Origin: Clostridium sp. UBA3947
GTDB lineage: Bacteria > Bacillota > Clostridia > Clostridiales > Clostridiaceae
Assembly (NCBI GenBank): GCA_002385545.1
Contig: DGDR01000121.1
Location: forward strand, 46,580-78,056
DNA length: 31,477 nucleotides
Reading direction: 5' to 3'
Below are positions 1 through 7,152 of this stretch, piece after piece. The notes under the pieces were generated by a model. The model had not been told where the DNA came from and searched no databases. It saw only the letters and a program-made list of their open reading frames with translations. Numbering within the stretch: the first letter of the stretch is position 1; each line of letters opens with the position of its first letter. The position numbers and the translations under genes are program-made.

Positions 1-1
1 T

Positions 2-388
2 AAATTATACATTCTACTTAGAAAGCCTATGAATCCAATAGCAACAGAAAAGCTTATATTAAAGCTGATGGAGAATAAAGATAGTATTATTCCTCGTCTT
101 CTAGAGGATTTAAAGAGAAGTGGAAATGATATATTTATCGAAAATGGAGCTAGAATAATGGTTGCTTATGGAAAGGAGTATTCTGATAGACTGGCAGAAA
201 TAATAAATAAAATAAAGTATCCTTATTGTGAAGCAGTGATGGCCTTCGTGTTAGGGAGAATAGGAAGTGAGGAGCATATAGGGATAATATTTGATTCCTA
301 TAAAAGACTTATGACCAATAGGTTTGATAATTATTATCAAGGACCCTTGCTAGGCTTATATCATATGAAAAATAAATATGAATTCTAA
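2..388 (+). CDS. HEAT-like helical protein, 3' end only
   Basis: The reading frame is open from base 2, so the gene starts left of the window; an internal ATG at 29 has only a weak ribosome site and is probably not the start. The visible part, about 128 residues, is predicted all-helical: paired amphipathic helices with a 'VMAFVLGRIGSEEHIGIIFDS' style of repeat recall HEAT/PBS-lyase-like scaffolds, which usually bind proteins. No catalytic motif is visible. It lies 123 bp upstream of the HSP90-like gene on the same strand, so it may belong to the same functional group. The exact family is not recognised; confidence concerns the ORF being real, not the function. Confidence 0.6.
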   Translation, partial: KLYILLRKPMNPIATEKLILKLMENKDSIIPRLLEDLKRSGNDIFIENGARIMVAYGKEYSDRLAEIINKIKYPYCEAVMAFVLGRIGSEEHIGIIFDSYKRLMTNRFDNYYQGPLLGLYHMKNKYEF

Positions 389-511
389 ATCTAAACATAA
401 GCTTTCCAAAACTTAAAGGAAATTAATTTCTTTCGTAGAATAATAGGTAATAAAAGGATTGTGTTTTTTTTCATTTAGAGCAAGTATAAATCGGTAGAGA
501 GAGGGATAAAC

Positions 512-2305
512 ATGGAAAAGAACTATTTATTCAAAGTTAATCTGGGTGGCATGATAGACATATTGTCCAACCATTTATATAGTAATCATCATGTTTTTGT
601 TCGAGAGGTTTTACAAAATTGCGTGGATGCTATTATAGCTAGGAAAAATATAGATAGTTCATGGAACGAAGGGAAGATTTCCATTAGTTTAATTGAGGAT
701 ATGGATTCGAAGACTATTGTTTTTGAGGATAATGGAATCGGTTTAACAGAAGAGGAAATACATAAGTTTATATCCATTTTGGGTGAGTCTTCTAAGAAAG
801 ATTTAATAAGTGGAAAAATACAAGAAGACTTTATTGGACATTTTGGTATCGGACTGTTATCCTGTTTCATGGTATCCCAGGAAATAAACCTAGTTACTCG
901 CTCAATTAATGATACGGAGAGCTATCATTGGATTGGTAAGCCTGATGGTACTTATACTATAAAGAACTTAGGTAGTGGTTTAGATTATGGAACAACGGTT
1001 TATTTAAGATTTAAAGAGGATTGTGAAAATTATTATGACATAGATAGAGTATTTCGGCTAATAAAATATTATGGTTCAGCTTTACCAATTCCAATTTATT
1101 TGATTAATAACGGTGTAGAGGTAAGAGTGAATGTAGAAAAGCCAATTTGGGAAGTTGATAATTCTGATGAAAACGATATACTGGCTATGGGACAAGAACT
1201 ATTTGGGGAAGAATTTATAGATTACATTCCCTTAGAATCTAAAGCAGGTCTAGTAAAGGGCTATGCCTTTATACTTTCACACAAGGTAGGGCCAAGGGCG
1301 AAAAAATCTCATAGAATTTATCTTAAGAATATGCTGCTAACGGAAGAGGTGGATAAGCTACTTCCAGAATGGGCCTTCTTCGTAAAGTGCGTAATAAATT
1401 CTAATGGTTTAAGGCCTACTGCCTCTAGAGATGGTTTTTATGAGGATGAGGCTTTATTAGAAACTCAAAAGGAACTAGGCCAATGTATAGTAAATTACTT
1501 ATCTCGTATAGCTACTACAGATACTAAAAAGCTTTCGAAAATTGTGGAAATCCATGATTTAGCTATAAAAAGCTTGGTAGTAGAGAATGATGGCTTATAC
1601 AAGACCTTTTTTGATTATCTTTTATTCCAAACCTCACAAGGTATTAAAACTGGCTTTGAGCTAAGAACTCAATATTACCGATTGCAGTATACAGATACGG
1701 TGGAAAAGTTTAAGCAGATTGCTCCTATTTTTACAGCTCAAAACAAGTTACTAATAAATGGTGGATATGTGTACATAACAGAAATTATTGAGAAGCTTCC
1801 AGATGTGTACACTGGCCAGTGGGTAGAATTAGTGGATAATTCCGATGTTATGCATATTATGGGGGAATTAACCTATGCTGAGGAAGAATTATCCTTTAAG
1901 CTTATAAAGGTAGCCAATGTGGTTTTGAATAAGTTTAAGTGCAAGGCGGAGATTAAGCATTTTAAGCCTATAGAGTTACCAGTATTATATACTATTGATA
2001 ACGATGCTATGCTATATAGAGACTTGGTAGAAAGCAGAGAAAAAACAAAGGATGCCTTTGGAGATATACTTGATGGATTCATTAACGAATTTGAAGGAAA
2101 CTCCTATGCTAACTTGTGCTTTAATTATGATAATCCTGTTGTTCAAAAGTTAATGAAATTAACAGACGAAGAAGCCCTGAAAAATTACATTACTCTGCTA
2201 TACGTTCAATCCCTGCTTATGGGGCATTATCCTCTAAGAAACAATGAGATGCAGCTTTTAAATGATGGAATAATATCCTTAGTTGAATGGGGGATAAATA
2301 AATGA
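512..2305 (+). CDS. HSP90/HtpG-like GHKL ATPase (HSP90 family protein)
   Basis: This is a 597-residue protein related to the bacterial chaperone HtpG. The N-terminal Bergerat ATPase fold is clear: N box FVREVLQNCVDAI (about residues 29-41), G1 box EDNGIGL (about 71-77) and the lid/G2 segment GHFGIGLLSCF (about 109-119). The middle domain keeps a 'LLPEWAFFVKCVI...TASRD' stretch corresponding to the HtpG segment LPEWxxFVxGVV...NxSRE, including the Arg that in HSP90 contacts the ATP gamma-phosphate. The C-terminal third is divergent, and there is no MEEVD tail. It is somewhat shorter than E. coli HtpG (about 624 aa). A GAGAGGG ribosome site precedes ATG 512. The stop overlaps the next gene by ATGA, so the pair is translationally coupled. 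It is a specialised HSP90 paralogue rather than certain housekeeping HtpG; ATP-dependent chaperone activity is inferred from the family. Confidence 0.85.
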   Translation: MEKNYLFKVNLGGMIDILSNHLYSNHHVFVREVLQNCVDAIIARKNIDSSWNEGKISISLIEDMDSKTIVFEDNGIGLTEEEIHKFISILGESSKKDLISGKIQEDFIGHFGIGLLSCFMVSQEINLVTRSINDTESYHWIGKPDGTYTIKNLGSGLDYGTTVYLRFKEDCENYYDIDRVFRLIKYYGSALPIPIYLINNGVEVRVNVEKPIWEVDNSDENDILAMGQELFGEEFIDYIPLESKAGLVKGYAFILSHKVGPRAKKSHRIYLKNMLLTEEVDKLLPEWAFFVKCVINSNGLRPTASRDGFYEDEALLETQKELGQCIVNYLSRIATTDTKKLSKIVEIHDLAIKSLVVENDGLYKTFFDYLLFQTSQGIKTGFELRTQYYRLQYTDTVEKFKQIAPIFTAQNKLLINGGYVYITEIIEKLPDVYTGQWVELVDNSDVMHIMGELTYAEEELSFKLIKVANVVLNKFKCKAEIKHFKPIELPVLYTIDNDAMLYRDLVESREKTKDAFGDILDGFINEFEGNSYANLCFNYDNPVVQKLMKLTDEEALKNYITLLYVQSLLMGHYPLRNNEMQLLNDGIISLVEWGINK

Positions 2306-3402
2306 GTAGCCAATTAAATCAATTGCTGGATTTTATCTCTGATATTCCTGACGGCAGCAAGAAGATAACTATGCTGGAGGAGGCTATAAGGCTGGCGGAC
2401 TATGAAAATATATTACCTTTACAGTTGGATTTGAGATATGAGCTAATATACAATAGCGTGTTTTATGGTGACCGTCTAAAAATTATAACTACCTTTCCTA
2501 GATATTTATCCCTTATAGATGACAACATAGACAAAGTAACGGAAGAAGATATACTCCATCAACTATGGGGATTTAAATATATATTAGATCATGCAGTGGA
2601 CTTTTATCAAATTTCTTGGAGCAAGATTAATAGCTTAACTCAAGAATTTAAAAATAGGTGTATTCAGTATGGTTATTCTCTGAGATATTACTACGAAATA
2701 AAGACTAAGCATAATATGTATTTGAAAAAGATAGATGAGGCTAAGGATAGTTTTGATAGGTACTGGCAGTGCACTAAGGATGAATTAAGTGATTGTGATG
2801 CTTGTGAACTGGATTTTCATGTACAGTATTATCTCTTTATAAATGATTATGAGCTGGCTATGAAGGCCGCTAAGCCTATATTTCAAGGCGAACTGAAATG
2901 TAAAGAGGTACCCCATATCACCTATCCTAAGTTTCTTCTTTACTATATAAGTCAGGGTAGATTGCAGGAGTCTAAGGAGATTGTAGACAAGTCTTATAAG
3001 CTTATTCAAAACAATGAAAGCTTTTTAGAATATTTAGAGGGATATATAACCTATTATGCTATGACAAACCCCTTGATGGGAATTAAAATTTTCACAGATC
3101 ATTTGAAATGGGCTTTGGATTCAAGGAATGAAAGACATAAGCTAGTTTTCTTCACAACTAGCTGGCAGCTATGGGAAAGCCTTGCCACCCTTAGCAGGAA
3201 AAAGGAATATCTTTTGAGTTTGCCAGAAAACACTCCCTTTTATTCTGAAAAAGGAAAATATAAAATAGGAGATATAATATCTTATTGCAAAAAGCAGGCT
3301 ATGCTTATAGCAGCAAACTTTGATAGAAGAGACGGAATGGGAAATGCCTTAGACTATATAAATAGTATTAAGGCCAATGTAACAAATAATAGACGTTGGT
3401 AA
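2302..3402 (+). CDS. TPR-like helical protein coupled to the HSP90-like gene
   Basis: This 366-residue soluble protein is predicted to be almost entirely alpha-helical. Segments such as AKDSFDRYWQCTKDEL, DYELAMKAAKPIFQ and GRLQESKEIVDKSYKLI have the spacing and small/aromatic residues of tetratricopeptide (TPR) hairpins, but they are degenerate and no named family is recognised. There is no signal peptide, membrane segment or enzyme motif. Its ATG overlaps the stop of the HSP90-like gene in an ATGA junction, strong evidence for coupled synthesis at matched amounts. TPR proteins are classic HSP90 co-chaperones in eukaryotes, so a partner or client-adaptor role is a reasonable inference, though here the ATPase lacks a C-terminal MEEVD ligand. 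A bidirectional terminator follows at 3569-3630. Confidence 0.75.
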   Translation: MSSQLNQLLDFISDIPDGSKKITMLEEAIRLADYENILPLQLDLRYELIYNSVFYGDRLKIITTFPRYLSLIDDNIDKVTEEDILHQLWGFKYILDHAVDFYQISWSKINSLTQEFKNRCIQYGYSLRYYYEIKTKHNMYLKKIDEAKDSFDRYWQCTKDELSDCDACELDFHVQYYLFINDYELAMKAAKPIFQGELKCKEVPHITYPKFLLYYISQGRLQESKEIVDKSYKLIQNNESFLEYLEGYITYYAMTNPLMGIKIFTDHLKWALDSRNERHKLVFFTTSWQLWESLATLSRKKEYLLSLPENTPFYSEKGKYKIGDIISYCKKQAMLIAANFDRRDGMGNALDYINSIKANVTNNRRW

Positions 3403-3445
3403 TTATAGATTGAAGTTTATCATTAGATTTTACGGCTTGTTCTGA

Positions 3446-3491
3446 TATTTCTTTTATACGTCAACTCTATTTTGAAACAAAGCAACATAGT
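3446..3491 (+). repeat. Dispersed intergenic repeat, copy A
   Basis: Bases 3470-3491 are an exact 22-bp reverse complement of 20681-20702. Weaker similarity (TCAAC[TC]CT and a TATA-rich stretch) extends the match leftward to about 3446, opposite about 20726. Both copies lie in short intergenic regions behind operons. This suggests two diverged copies of a small dispersed element; its nature is unknown. Confidence 0.6.
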
Positions 3492-3568
3492 GAAATGGCA
3501 AATATCCTCGATATTAAATGATGGTTGCTAGACAATTATGGTGGCAGCAAAAAGCTAATAAAAAAGCA

Positions 3569-3630
3569 AAGGGCTGTAGCGCAACTAACAGCTTTTGCTA
3601 GTTGAGCAACAGCCTTATAATTTTTTCTCT
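3569..3630. terminator. Bidirectional intrinsic terminator
   Basis: An imperfect stem pairs AAGGGCTGTAGCGCAACTA (from 3569) with TAGTTGAGCAACAGCCTT (3599-3616). On the + strand it is followed by ATAATTTTTTCTCT; on the - strand by TTTGCTTTTTTATTAG. It therefore ends both the HSP90/TPR transcript and the convergent coiled-coil gene, whose stop codon lies inside the right arm. Confidence 0.8.
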
Positions 3631-3923
3631 AATACAAAATGCTGAAATTTTATTAGAGCATTTATTTTTTTATTATAAAGGGTCATTTCTTCTTCAATTT
3701 TTCTAATTTGATTTTTTACTCTATTATGCTCCTCTTTAAGCTTCTTTAATTCCTGTGAAAGACTATTCTTTTCTTCTAGTTTTTTATCTATCAGCGGCTT
3801 GTATAAGGCTTTAATAATGTTGCTTTTGTTGCTTTCAAATTTAATATTTTTCTCTGTCCTATCTATTAAGGCTTTTGTATTATCTACAATTTTTGATATA
3901 CTATTCTTAAAAGAGTCTTTCAT
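3615..3923 (-). CDS. Small coiled-coil protein
   Basis: The protein is about 102 residues, counting from ATG at 3923, which has a GGTGGTG ribosome site six bases upstream; a longer frame from TTG 3950 has no such site. After a short N-terminal region rich in Lys/Asn, residues about 45-95 form a charged heptad-like coiled coil (LEEKNSLSQELKKLKEEHNR and onward). No signal peptide, membrane segment or enzyme motif is present. It is divergent from another coiled-coil gene starting only 44 bp away, so the two probably share a regulatory region and perhaps interact. The family is not recognised. Confidence 0.65.
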   Translation of the reverse strand: MKDSFKNSISKIVDNTKALIDRTEKNIKFESNKSNIIKALYKPLIDKKLEEKNSLSQELKKLKEEHNRVKNQIRKIEEEMTLYNKKINALIKFQHFVLEKKL

Positions 3924-3967
3924 AGAATTCACCACCATTTGATATTTCAATGTATAAAGGAGTACAG

Positions 3968-4438
3968 ATGAAAAAGCAAGAAAACAGTAGTTTAAGGTTT
4001 CTTAGTAATTTCTATTATAAATTAAAAGAAAAAAGGTTAAAAGCCCTAGAGCAAAAGATAGAAAATCTCAAGAAGGAGCTTGAAGAAGAAAAGCTTCAAA
4101 AGGATAAAAGCACAGCATATTTAGACAAGCTTCTTGAAGAAAATAAAGCCTTGAAAAAGCAGTATGAGCAACAGTTAAAGCTGTTAGCAAGCAGGAACAA
4201 CACTATCACATTAAAAAACAATAATTTTAAGGTAAAACAGTGGGAAAATCTAATCTTAGCTAAAATAGGTGCTAACTATGTAATTCAGACAAAGGCGATG
4301 GAAACCTTGTATATCTTTGAGGATGACATGAAGGACTTTTTGCAGCTACTACAAGGCTTGGATTATAGCATTATTGTCCTGTCTGTAGATAGCAGTAGGC
4401 TTGTTATTCAGTTTAGAATAAAGGAAAATTTACAATGA
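3968..4438 (+). CDS. Coiled-coil protein with small alpha/beta C-terminal domain
   Basis: The protein has 156 residues from ATG 3968, which has AAAGGAG five bases upstream; an in-frame ATG at 3950 would put this site inside the coding region and is less likely. Residues about 15-75 form a basic/acidic coiled coil (LEQKIENLKKELEEEKLQ and onward). Residues about 90-155 look like a compact alpha/beta domain (YVIQTKAMETLYIFEDDMKDFLQLL, then strands around SIIVLSVDSSRLVIQF). There is no transmembrane segment. It is divergently paired with the smaller coiled-coil gene on the other strand. Function is unknown; structural or regulatory roles are guesses. Confidence 0.65.
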   Translation: MKKQENSSLRFLSNFYYKLKEKRLKALEQKIENLKKELEEEKLQKDKSTAYLDKLLEENKALKKQYEQQLKLLASRNNTITLKNNNFKVKQWENLILAKIGANYVIQTKAMETLYIFEDDMKDFLQLLQGLDYSIIVLSVDSSRLVIQFRIKENLQ

Positions 4439-4483
4439 TTCGATGAAGTTCTACAAAAATTTAAACATTCGATACATTTTATG

Positions 4484-4492
4484 TGATATAAT
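4484..4492 (+). promoter_or_regulatory. Extended -10 promoter for the SemiSWEET gene
   Basis: TGATATAAT is a perfect extended -10 box (TGnTATAAT) placed 23 bases before the start codon. No good -35 hexamer is seen at the usual distance, which is acceptable for extended -10 promoters. A GGGAGGAG ribosome site follows. Confidence 0.6.
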
Positions 4493-4515
4493 ACTCTCCG
4501 GGAGGAGATTAAATT

Positions 4516-4779
4516 ATGATAATATTTAGCTTTGCTGCAGCAGCTCTGACTACTTTATCCTTTGTTCCTCAAGCTATTCAAGTAATAAAAACTAAGGATA
4601 CAAAGAGCATATCTTTAGTAATGTATATCATGTTTACTGTTGGTGTTTTTTGCTGGTTAATTTATGGCCTAGGAATCGGGGATATAGCATTAATTGCTGC
4701 AAATTCAGTAACCTTTATTTTTGCTGTTATCATATTAAGTTATAAAATTATAAATGTTAAAAACGGCAAAGACAAGTGA
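4516..4779 (+). CDS. SemiSWEET-type sugar transporter (PQ-loop/MtN3 family)
   Basis: An 87-residue membrane protein with three hydrophobic helices (about residues 3-22, 36-54 and 60-78), the size and layout of bacterial SemiSWEETs, which dimerise to form a passive sugar channel/carrier in the cytoplasmic membrane. The PQ-loop signature is in helix 1 (SFVPQAIQVIKTKDTKSIS), with the family's Pro-Gln and the following KTKDTKSIS stretch, and an Asn at AANSVTF in helix 3 corresponds to the conserved pocket Asn. It has its own extended -10 promoter and a strong ribosome site, so it is probably monocistronic. The transported sugar cannot be told from sequence. Confidence 0.88.
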   Translation: MIIFSFAAAALTTLSFVPQAIQVIKTKDTKSISLVMYIMFTVGVFCWLIYGLGIGDIALIAANSVTFIFAVIILSYKIINVKNGKDK

Positions 4780-4807
4780 TAATCATTAATAACTCAAGTT
4801 ATTCCTT

Positions 4808-4902
4808 ATGTGGGGTTCCATGACTGTAACTAATCTATTTAGGTCTCAAAAGATATTATAGAGATCTAGTTTAGATTAATGGTTAAAGCTGGAACCCTAC
4901 AT
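4808..4902. repeat. Long imperfect hairpin element
   Basis: Nested complementary arms lie in this 130-bp intergenic gap: 4808-4820 with 4890-4902 (12 of 13 positions match), 4831-4837 with 4872-4878, and 4841-4847 with 4861-4867 (one G-U), closing a 13-base loop. There is no strong T-run after either side, so it is not a standard terminator. It could be a structured leader RNA or a miniature inverted-repeat element. Confidence 0.55.
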
Positions 4903-4916
4903 TAGTTTTGAGAGAA

Positions 4917-5207
4917 ATGTTCATTGTATTGGTTGTTATTATCTATTTTTGCTTAATACTATTTTTTATTATAGAATTGATAGTGAGTAAGGAAGCTATT
5001 AATGTTACTGAAAATATAATACAAAGCCCCAAAATACCTAATAGCTTTGATGGTTTTAAGATTGTTCAAATATCAGAACTCCACAGCGAAGAGTTTGGAA
5101 GGGGTAATAGAAGACTGTTAAAAACCATATTTTTAGATAGAGATAGAAACCTTGATCAGAAAGATAAGTTAAGTGATATACTAAAGGTAATGGAGGATGA
5201 GCTATGA
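4917..5207 (+). pseudogene. Truncated membrane-anchored metallophosphoesterase remnant
   Basis: The first 65 or so residues match the start of YkuE-like metallophosphoesterases: a hydrophobic N-terminal anchor (about residues 3-23) followed by SPKIPNSFDGFKIVQISELHSEEFG, where the family has the first metal motif D-x-H. Here the Asp is Glu, and after RRLLKTI the phosphoesterase sequence stops. It runs straight into an unrelated charged tail (FLDRDRNLDQKDKLSDILKV) and a stop, so the other metal motifs (GDxxD, GNHE, GHxH) are missing. The best explanation is an internal deletion joining the front of the phosphoesterase to the tail of another gene. A TTG at 4908 is an alternative start; no good ribosome site precedes either. 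The frame overlaps the HAD gene by ATGA. A functional small membrane protein is possible but unlikely. Confidence 0.6.
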
Positions 5208-5827
5208 ATATTGATAGTATAATTTTCGATTTAGATGGTACCTTGTGGGATTCAAGTGAAGCAGTTGCTGAGTCTTGGAATCAAACCATAGATAAGTTGG
5301 GTGAAAGCAGAAGTAAACTGACAGTGGAGGACATAAAAGCTGTAATGGGACTAACTATAGAAGCTATTGCAGCAAAGTTCTTCCCCAATCTAGATGATAA
5401 TCAAAGACTTAATATAGTTAAACAGTGCTGTGAAGATGAGTGTAAGCTACTTGAAGTAAAGGGAGGTATTTTATTTCCTAAGCTTGAAGAGGTTTTAAAG
5501 GAATTATCTAAGAAGTATAAGCTTTTTATTGTAAGCAACTGCCAATGTGGATATATTGAGTCTTTTTTCAAGGCCCATAAGCTTGAAAAATACTTTCTAG
5601 ATTTTGAGAATCCAGGAAGAACAGGCTTAACTAAAGGAGAAAATATTAAGCTAATAATAGAGAGAAATAACTTAAAGAGTCCAATCTACGTAGGAGATAC
5701 TGAAGGAGATCAGAAGGCGGCAAAGGCTGCAGGAATTCCCTTTGTTTATGCTAGATATGGCTTTGGAGAGGTAAAGGAATATGACTATGCTATTGATAGT
5801 TTTGAGGAGCTTTTAAGGCTAGTGTAG
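5204..5827 (+). CDS. HAD-superfamily phosphatase (phosphoglycolate phosphatase-like)
   Basis: A 207-residue subfamily IA HAD hydrolase that should remove phosphate from a small cytoplasmic metabolite. Motif I is FDLDGTLWDS (nucleophile Asp and acid/base Asp present), motif II is FIVSN, motif III Lys lies in TGLTKGENIK, and motif IV is YVGDTEGDQKAAKAAG. Residues about 17-80 form the helical C1 cap, which sets substrate choice. It resembles Gph-type enzymes, but the natural substrate cannot be assigned. The ATG overlaps the preceding remnant's stop (ATGA), a coupling probably inherited from the intact upstream gene. Confidence 0.85.
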   Translation: MNIDSIIFDLDGTLWDSSEAVAESWNQTIDKLGESRSKLTVEDIKAVMGLTIEAIAAKFFPNLDDNQRLNIVKQCCEDECKLLEVKGGILFPKLEEVLKELSKKYKLFIVSNCQCGYIESFFKAHKLEKYFLDFENPGRTGLTKGENIKLIIERNNLKSPIYVGDTEGDQKAAKAAGIPFVYARYGFGEVKEYDYAIDSFEELLRLV

Positions 5828-5873
5828 GAGGAATGATTAAGGCAAAAATTGAATGTTTTAGGGAGGAACTAAG

Positions 5874-6386
5874 ATGGAGATTTGGGATATATACGATAAA
5901 AATAGAAATTTAACAGGTAGAACTATGGAAAGAGGTAGCGACTTTGCGGAAGGGGACTTTCACCTTATAGTTCATGTTTGTATTTTTAATTCTAAAAATG
6001 AGTTATTAATCCAACAACGACAGACATGGAAAGAAGAATGGCCTAATATGTGGGCGATTACTGTTTCAGGTAGTGCTCAAGCAGGAGAAAGCAGTATAGA
6101 GGCTGCTGAAAGGGAAACTCTTGAAGAGATAGGCTATAAAATTGACTTATCAAAGGAAAGGCCATTTTTTACAATTTACTCTGATCATGGCTTTCATGAC
6201 TATTACATTATTGAAAGGGAAATAGATATTAAGGATTTAAGCCTTCAAAATGAAGAGGTACAAGCGGTGAAATGGGCAAGTAAGGATGAAGTTTTGAGAT
6301 TGCTTCAAGAGGGCAAGTTCTTAAAGTATTGGTTTATAGAGCCTCTGTTTGATATACGAAAGCATAGAGGGCCATATAGAAGGTAG
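5874..6386 (+). CDS. Nudix hydrolase
   Basis: A 170-residue protein with a complete Nudix box at about residues 66-88 (G-x5-E-x7-RE-x2-EE-x-G, read as GSAQAGE...RETLEEIG), which coordinates the divalent metal used to cleave a nucleoside diphosphate linked to another group. The N-terminus (MEIWDIYDKNRNLTGR) is typical of the YfcD/isopentenyl-diphosphate-isomerase-like branch; the fold extends to the end, so it looks intact. A GGGAGGAAC ribosome site precedes ATG 5874, 46 bp after the HAD gene, so co-transcription is likely. The substrate is unknown; IPP isomerase activity is an alternative but less likely without its signature residues. Confidence 0.88.
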   Translation: MEIWDIYDKNRNLTGRTMERGSDFAEGDFHLIVHVCIFNSKNELLIQQRQTWKEEWPNMWAITVSGSAQAGESSIEAAERETLEEIGYKIDLSKERPFFTIYSDHGFHDYYIIEREIDIKDLSLQNEEVQAVKWASKDEVLRLLQEGKFLKYWFIEPLFDIRKHRGPYRR

Positions 6387-6513
6387 TTTTTGAAGAAGGT
6401 ATAAAAAAACAGTTTCCAAATTTAGAGGAGTATGAAAAAAGTTAATTAATGCAGGGTTAAAAGATTAGATAAGTATAAAGAAGTATTTTTTAAATTTAAG
6501 TGAGTGATGTATT

Positions 6514-7092
6514 ATGGATATAAGTATTGATATTTCAAATATTACTCTAGAAACAGATAGATTGCTTTTGAGACCTTGGCAGGAGGAAGATTTAAATGAT
6601 TTTTATGAATATGCCTCTGTGGAAGGTGTAGGTGAGATGGCAGGCTGGAAGCACCATGAGTCTATTGAGGTTTCAAAGCAAATGTTGCAGTCCTTTATTT
6701 CAGGCAGACATGTTTTTGCAATTGTATATAAAGAGAATAACAAGGTAATTGGTTCTCTTGGATTACACAAATCTAGGGCCGATGATGATAGTAACTATGC
6801 AAACTTAAAGGTTAAGGAAATTGGTTACGTATTATCTAAGGATTACTGGGGGCAGGGACTGATGGCTGAAGCGGTAAAGGAAGTGATTAGATTTTGCTTT
6901 GAGGACTATAAACTAGATGCCCTAACCGTAGGACACTTTAGTTTTAACAACCAATCCAGAAGAGTTATAGAGAAATGCGGCTTTAAATTTGTGAAGAATA
7001 GTGAGTTTTATGCTAAGCATTTGGGAGAGACCTATGAGGATAAGAAATATATTTTATTTAATAAGGATGAGGAAGTAACGTTCAAAAAATAA
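6514..7092 (+). CDS. GNAT N-acetyltransferase, RimJ/RimL type
   Basis: A 192-residue GNAT enzyme that transfers acetyl from acetyl-CoA to an amine, often a protein N-terminus or an antibiotic. It begins with the family's LETDRLLLRPWQEEDLNDFYEY, has the beta4 strand EIGYVLSKDYWGQGLMAEAV carrying the acetyl-CoA pyrophosphate loop (here Q/G-x-G-x-G/A variant WGQGLMAEA, about residues 112-120), and the closing N-x-x-S-x-R-V-I-E-K-C-G-F motif. Length is normal. The acceptor is not predictable; the branch includes ribosomal-protein acetyltransferases. A strong terminator hairpin begins 18 bases after the stop. Confidence 0.87.
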   Translation: MDISIDISNITLETDRLLLRPWQEEDLNDFYEYASVEGVGEMAGWKHHESIEVSKQMLQSFISGRHVFAIVYKENNKVIGSLGLHKSRADDDSNYANLKVKEIGYVLSKDYWGQGLMAEAVKEVIRFCFEDYKLDALTVGHFSFNNQSRRVIEKCGFKFVKNSEFYAKHLGETYEDKKYILFNKDEEVTFKK

Positions 7093-7109
7093 AAATCTTG
7101 TTTTTGATT

Positions 7110-7152
7110 AAAACACCTCTATTTGGCAATAATCTTCATAGAGGTGTTTTTT
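7110..7152 (+). terminator. Intrinsic terminator after the acetyltransferase gene
   Basis: A perfect 13-bp stem, 7110-7122 (AAAACACCTCTAT) with 7138-7150, is followed by TTTTTT. The right arm contains AGAGGTG, which doubles as the ribosome site of the adjoining pseudogene's ATG at 7153. Confidence 0.88.

Noticed and set aside
413..433. AAAGGAAATTAATTTCTTT palindrome before the HSP90-like gene as an operator or CIRCE element
   Set aside because: It does not match CIRCE (TTAGCACTC-N9-GAGTGCTAA) and AT-rich palindromes of this size are common here.
4808..4902. T-box or other known riboswitch
   Set aside because: No T-box signature and no terminator; the following frame is a broken gene.
6387..6446. 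Peptide VFEEGIKKQFPNLEEYEKS after the Nudix gene
   Set aside because: It looks like the tail of a lost gene, but it is short, lacks a start and cannot be assigned to a family.
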